From Clostridiales bacterium (GTDB taxonomy: Bacteria > Bacillota > Clostridia > Oscillospirales > Oscillospiraceae), in the NCBI GenBank assembly GCA_018374635.1, contig JAHAEW010000005.1, forward strand, positions 6,092-70,091: a DNA stretch of 64,000 nucleotides, in the 5' to 3' direction. Below are positions 62,487 through 64,000 of this stretch, piece after piece (within the stretch, counting starts at the first letter, position 1; each line of letters begins with the position of its first letter). A program made the translations under genes and the position numbers. The notes beneath the pieces are model-generated. The model saw only the letters and a program-made list of their open reading frames with translations, ran no database searches and was not told the origin of the DNA.

Positions 62487-63359
62487 TTATCGGATGCGGG
62501 TCCGCAGGAGACCCACGCCCTGGATCTCGCACTCCACGGTGTCGCCGCTCTTGAGCCAGCGGGGCGGGTCAAAGCCCATGCCCACCCCGGCGGGGGTGCC
62601 GGTGGCGATGATGTCGCCGGGCTCCAGCGTGATGCCGTGGGAGAGCTCGGAGATGAGATGGGGGATGTCCGAGAGGAACAGCCGGGTATTGCTGCTCTGG
62701 CGCAGCTCGCCGTTGACCCGGCTGCACACGTCCACCTCAATGGGGAAGGGAAGGGCGCTCTTGTGGACCAGTGTGGGCCCCATGATGGCAAAGCCGTCCA
62801 GGCTCTTGCCGCGGTACCACTGGTTATGCCGCATCTGGATGCCCCGGGCCGACATGTCATTGAAAACGGAGTAGCCAAAGATATAGTCCTCCGCCTCCTC
62901 CGGGGCCACATTGCGGCATTCCCGGCCGATGACGACGGCCAGTTCCACCTCGTAGTCCAGACAGGGGTCCAGATCCAGATGACCGTCAATCGTGGCGTCA
63001 TGGGGCGTCATGATGTGGGCGCGCTTGGAGAAATAGACGCTGTCCTGATGGGCGATCTTACCCATTGCGGCCTCGCTCTCCTCTAGATGGTCTCGGTAGT
63101 TGACACCCACGCACAGAATGTCATGGCAGGGCTTTGGGATGGGCGCGAGCAGCTGCACGGAGGAGAGGGGCGTTCCCTCCGACTGCGCCGACGCCGACGC
63201 AGCCCGGGCCAGCAGGTCCGGACCGGCGTCGGCGATGAAGGCGGTCAGAGTGGACCACGCGCCTAGACCCGCTTCCTCCAGGGAGAGCACCCGCTGCCGG
63301 TCCGCGGTGAGCAGACCGGGCAGCTGGATGCCGTCCCGCAGAAAGGTCACGAATTCCAT
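62487..63359 (-). CDS. Fumarylacetoacetate hydrolase (FAH) family protein
   Basis: 290 residues. Typical FAH core: ILCVGVNYRDHLEESEA, metal-binding Glu/Asp in LDYEVELAVVIGREC, YSVFNDMSARGIQ, and TGTPAGVGMG. Such enzymes hydrolyse or decarboxylate 2-oxo acids and acylpyruvates, e.g. ureidoglycolate-like or 2-keto-3-deoxy acid compounds. ATG 63359 has AGAGGTG upstream. The partial UxaA gene is 34 bases upstream, so both are one operon and may handle a sugar acid. Confidence 0.85.
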   Translation of the reverse strand: MEFVTFLRDGIQLPGLLTADRQRVLSLEEAGLGAWSTLTAFIADAGPDLLARAASASAQSEGTPLSSVQLLAPIPKPCHDILCVGVNYRDHLEESEAAMGKIAHQDSVYFSKRAHIMTPHDATIDGHLDLDPCLDYEVELAVVIGRECRNVAPEEAEDYIFGYSVFNDMSARGIQMRHNQWYRGKSLDGFAIMGPTLVHKSALPFPIEVDVCSRVNGELRQSSNTRLFLSDIPHLISELSHGITLEPGDIIATGTPAGVGMGFDPPRWLKSGDTVECEIQGVGLLRTRIR

Positions 63360-63393
63360 GGGATGGTACACCTCTTATTCCGATGAGAGTAGA

Positions 63394-64000
63394 TTACACG
63401 TAGTTGCACACGCGGGCAATGGCCATCTCGGTGTAGCCGAGCGACTCGGCCTTGGTCTGCTTTCCGCTGGCCACGTCGGCCACCAGCTGAAGGAGCTCGT
63501 CGCCCATCTGGTCGAGGTCCCCGCCGTAGATGATGGGGGAGGCGTCCACATCGATGTTGTCCTCCATGTTGGCGAAGGTGATGCGGTTTCCAGTGATCTT
63601 GATGACGGGCGCGATGGGGTTTCCGGTGGGGGTGCCGCGGCCGGTGGAGAAGACCACCACCTGTGCGCCGCCGGCGACCATGGCGGCCACGGAGGAGGGG
63701 TCGTTGCCCGGGGTGTCCATGACCACAAGGCCGCTCTTGGGGGCGACCTGCTTGGCATAGTCGTACACGGCGTTGACAGGGGAGTGACCGCCCTTGTGGA
63801 TGCAGCCCAGGGACTTCTCCTCCAGGGTAGTGATGCCGCCGGCCTTGTTGCCGGGGGAGGGGTTGCCCTCCCGGACCTCTTCGCCCACCAGGCGCAGGGC
63901 ATCCTCATAGCGGTGGACGATCTCAAAGATGCGCTCCCGGACCTCAGGCGTGGCGGCGCGGCGGGCCAGGATGTGCTCGGCGCCGATGAACTCGGTGGTC
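63394..64000 (-). CDS. UxaA-family altronate/galactarate dehydratase-like protein, large part (N-terminus outside window)
   Basis: About 202 residues visible on the minus strand, open to the window edge. Features of the C-terminal (large) UxaA domain: PSPGNKAGGITTLEEKSLGCIHKGG, VMDTPGNDPSSVAAMVAGGAQVVVFSTGRGTPTGNPI, and the end AIARVCNYV. Members dehydrate altronate, galactarate, or cleave sulfolactate. Substrate cannot be assigned. Forms an operon with the FAH gene. Confidence 0.85.
   Translation of the reverse strand, partial: TTEFIGAEHILARRAATPEVRERIFEIVHRYEDALRLVGEEVREGNPSPGNKAGGITTLEEKSLGCIHKGGHSPVNAVYDYAKQVAPKSGLVVMDTPGNDPSSVAAMVAGGAQVVVFSTGRGTPTGNPIAPVIKITGNRITFANMEDNIDVDASPIIYGGDLDQMGDELLQLVADVASGKQTKAESLGYTEMAIARVCNYV

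Overview
The window looks like a chromosomal segment of an anaerobic, gut-type clostridium, most likely Oscillospiraceae (Flavonifractor/Intestinimonas/Lawsonibacter-like). The coding sequence is GC-rich, most starts have AGGAGG-type ribosome binding sites, and short GC-rich terminators are common. Anaerobic traits are present: glycine reductase genes with an in-frame UGA selenocysteine codon, an oxygen-labile type serine dehydratase, and a complete nicotinate fermentation gene set. The organism assignment is inferred from gene content only.

Layout. 0-0.4 kb: partial TetR regulator. 0.8-5.6 kb: trxB-trxA-grdA(Sec)-grdC-grdD, the shared part of glycine reductase, without the substrate-specific component B. 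5.7-8.5 kb: an AT-richer patch with a membrane-tethered XRE regulator, three small exported proteins and a VanZ-like protein. 8.6-10 kb: pyk. 10.2-17.3 kb, minus strand: an O-acylation module (DHHW, MBOAT and acyltransferase-3 proteins), a VOC protein, sdaAB-sdaAA and a ClC channel. 17.6-31.6 kb: mainly housekeeping genes (CNNM/CorC protein, UPF0210/UPF0237 pair, HPr-like protein, mtaB, S41-type lipoprotein, FUSC protein, thyA-folA-Nudix, pgi, P-loop protein), followed by a copper-amine-oxidase-N/PepSY protein and an ECF sigma/RsgI-like anti-sigma pair with PepSY repeats. 31.6-37.9 kb, minus strand: a TetR-controlled MacA/MacB-type efflux operon ending in an SLH-domain protein. 38.2-41 kb: MalY/PatB-type lyase and gdhA.

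41.3-61.6 kb is the metabolic centrepiece: a LysR regulator divergent from a transporter-like membrane protein and then ena, hnr, a UPF0280 gene, an AA_synth gene, hgd, ndhF-ndhS-ndh(Mo), dmdA-dmdB, mgm, mii, a mutL homolog, dml and hmd. Together they encode every step known from Eubacterium barkeri: nicotinate to 6-hydroxynicotinate (Ndh), tetrahydro-6-oxonicotinate (Hnr), 2-formylglutarate plus ammonia (Ena), 2-(hydroxymethyl)glutarate (Hgd), 2-methyleneglutarate (Hmd), 3-methylitaconate (Mgm), dimethylmaleate (Mii), 2,3-dimethylmalate (DmdAB), and propionate plus pyruvate (Dml). The least explained members are the PTS-EIIC-like membrane protein (candidate nicotinate carrier), the UPF0280 flavin-transferase-like protein next to Hnr (an enzyme known to carry covalent flavin) and the AA_synth protein. 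Internal hairpins divide the cluster into several transcription units. The window ends with a methyltransferase, an FAH-family hydrolase and a partial UxaA-family dehydratase.

Two selenium-linked traits lie in the same 64 kb: the selenoprotein GrdA, and a nicotinate dehydrogenase whose characterised homolog needs labile, non-selenocysteine selenium. No tRNA, rRNA, insertion sequence, phage gene or CRISPR array was seen.
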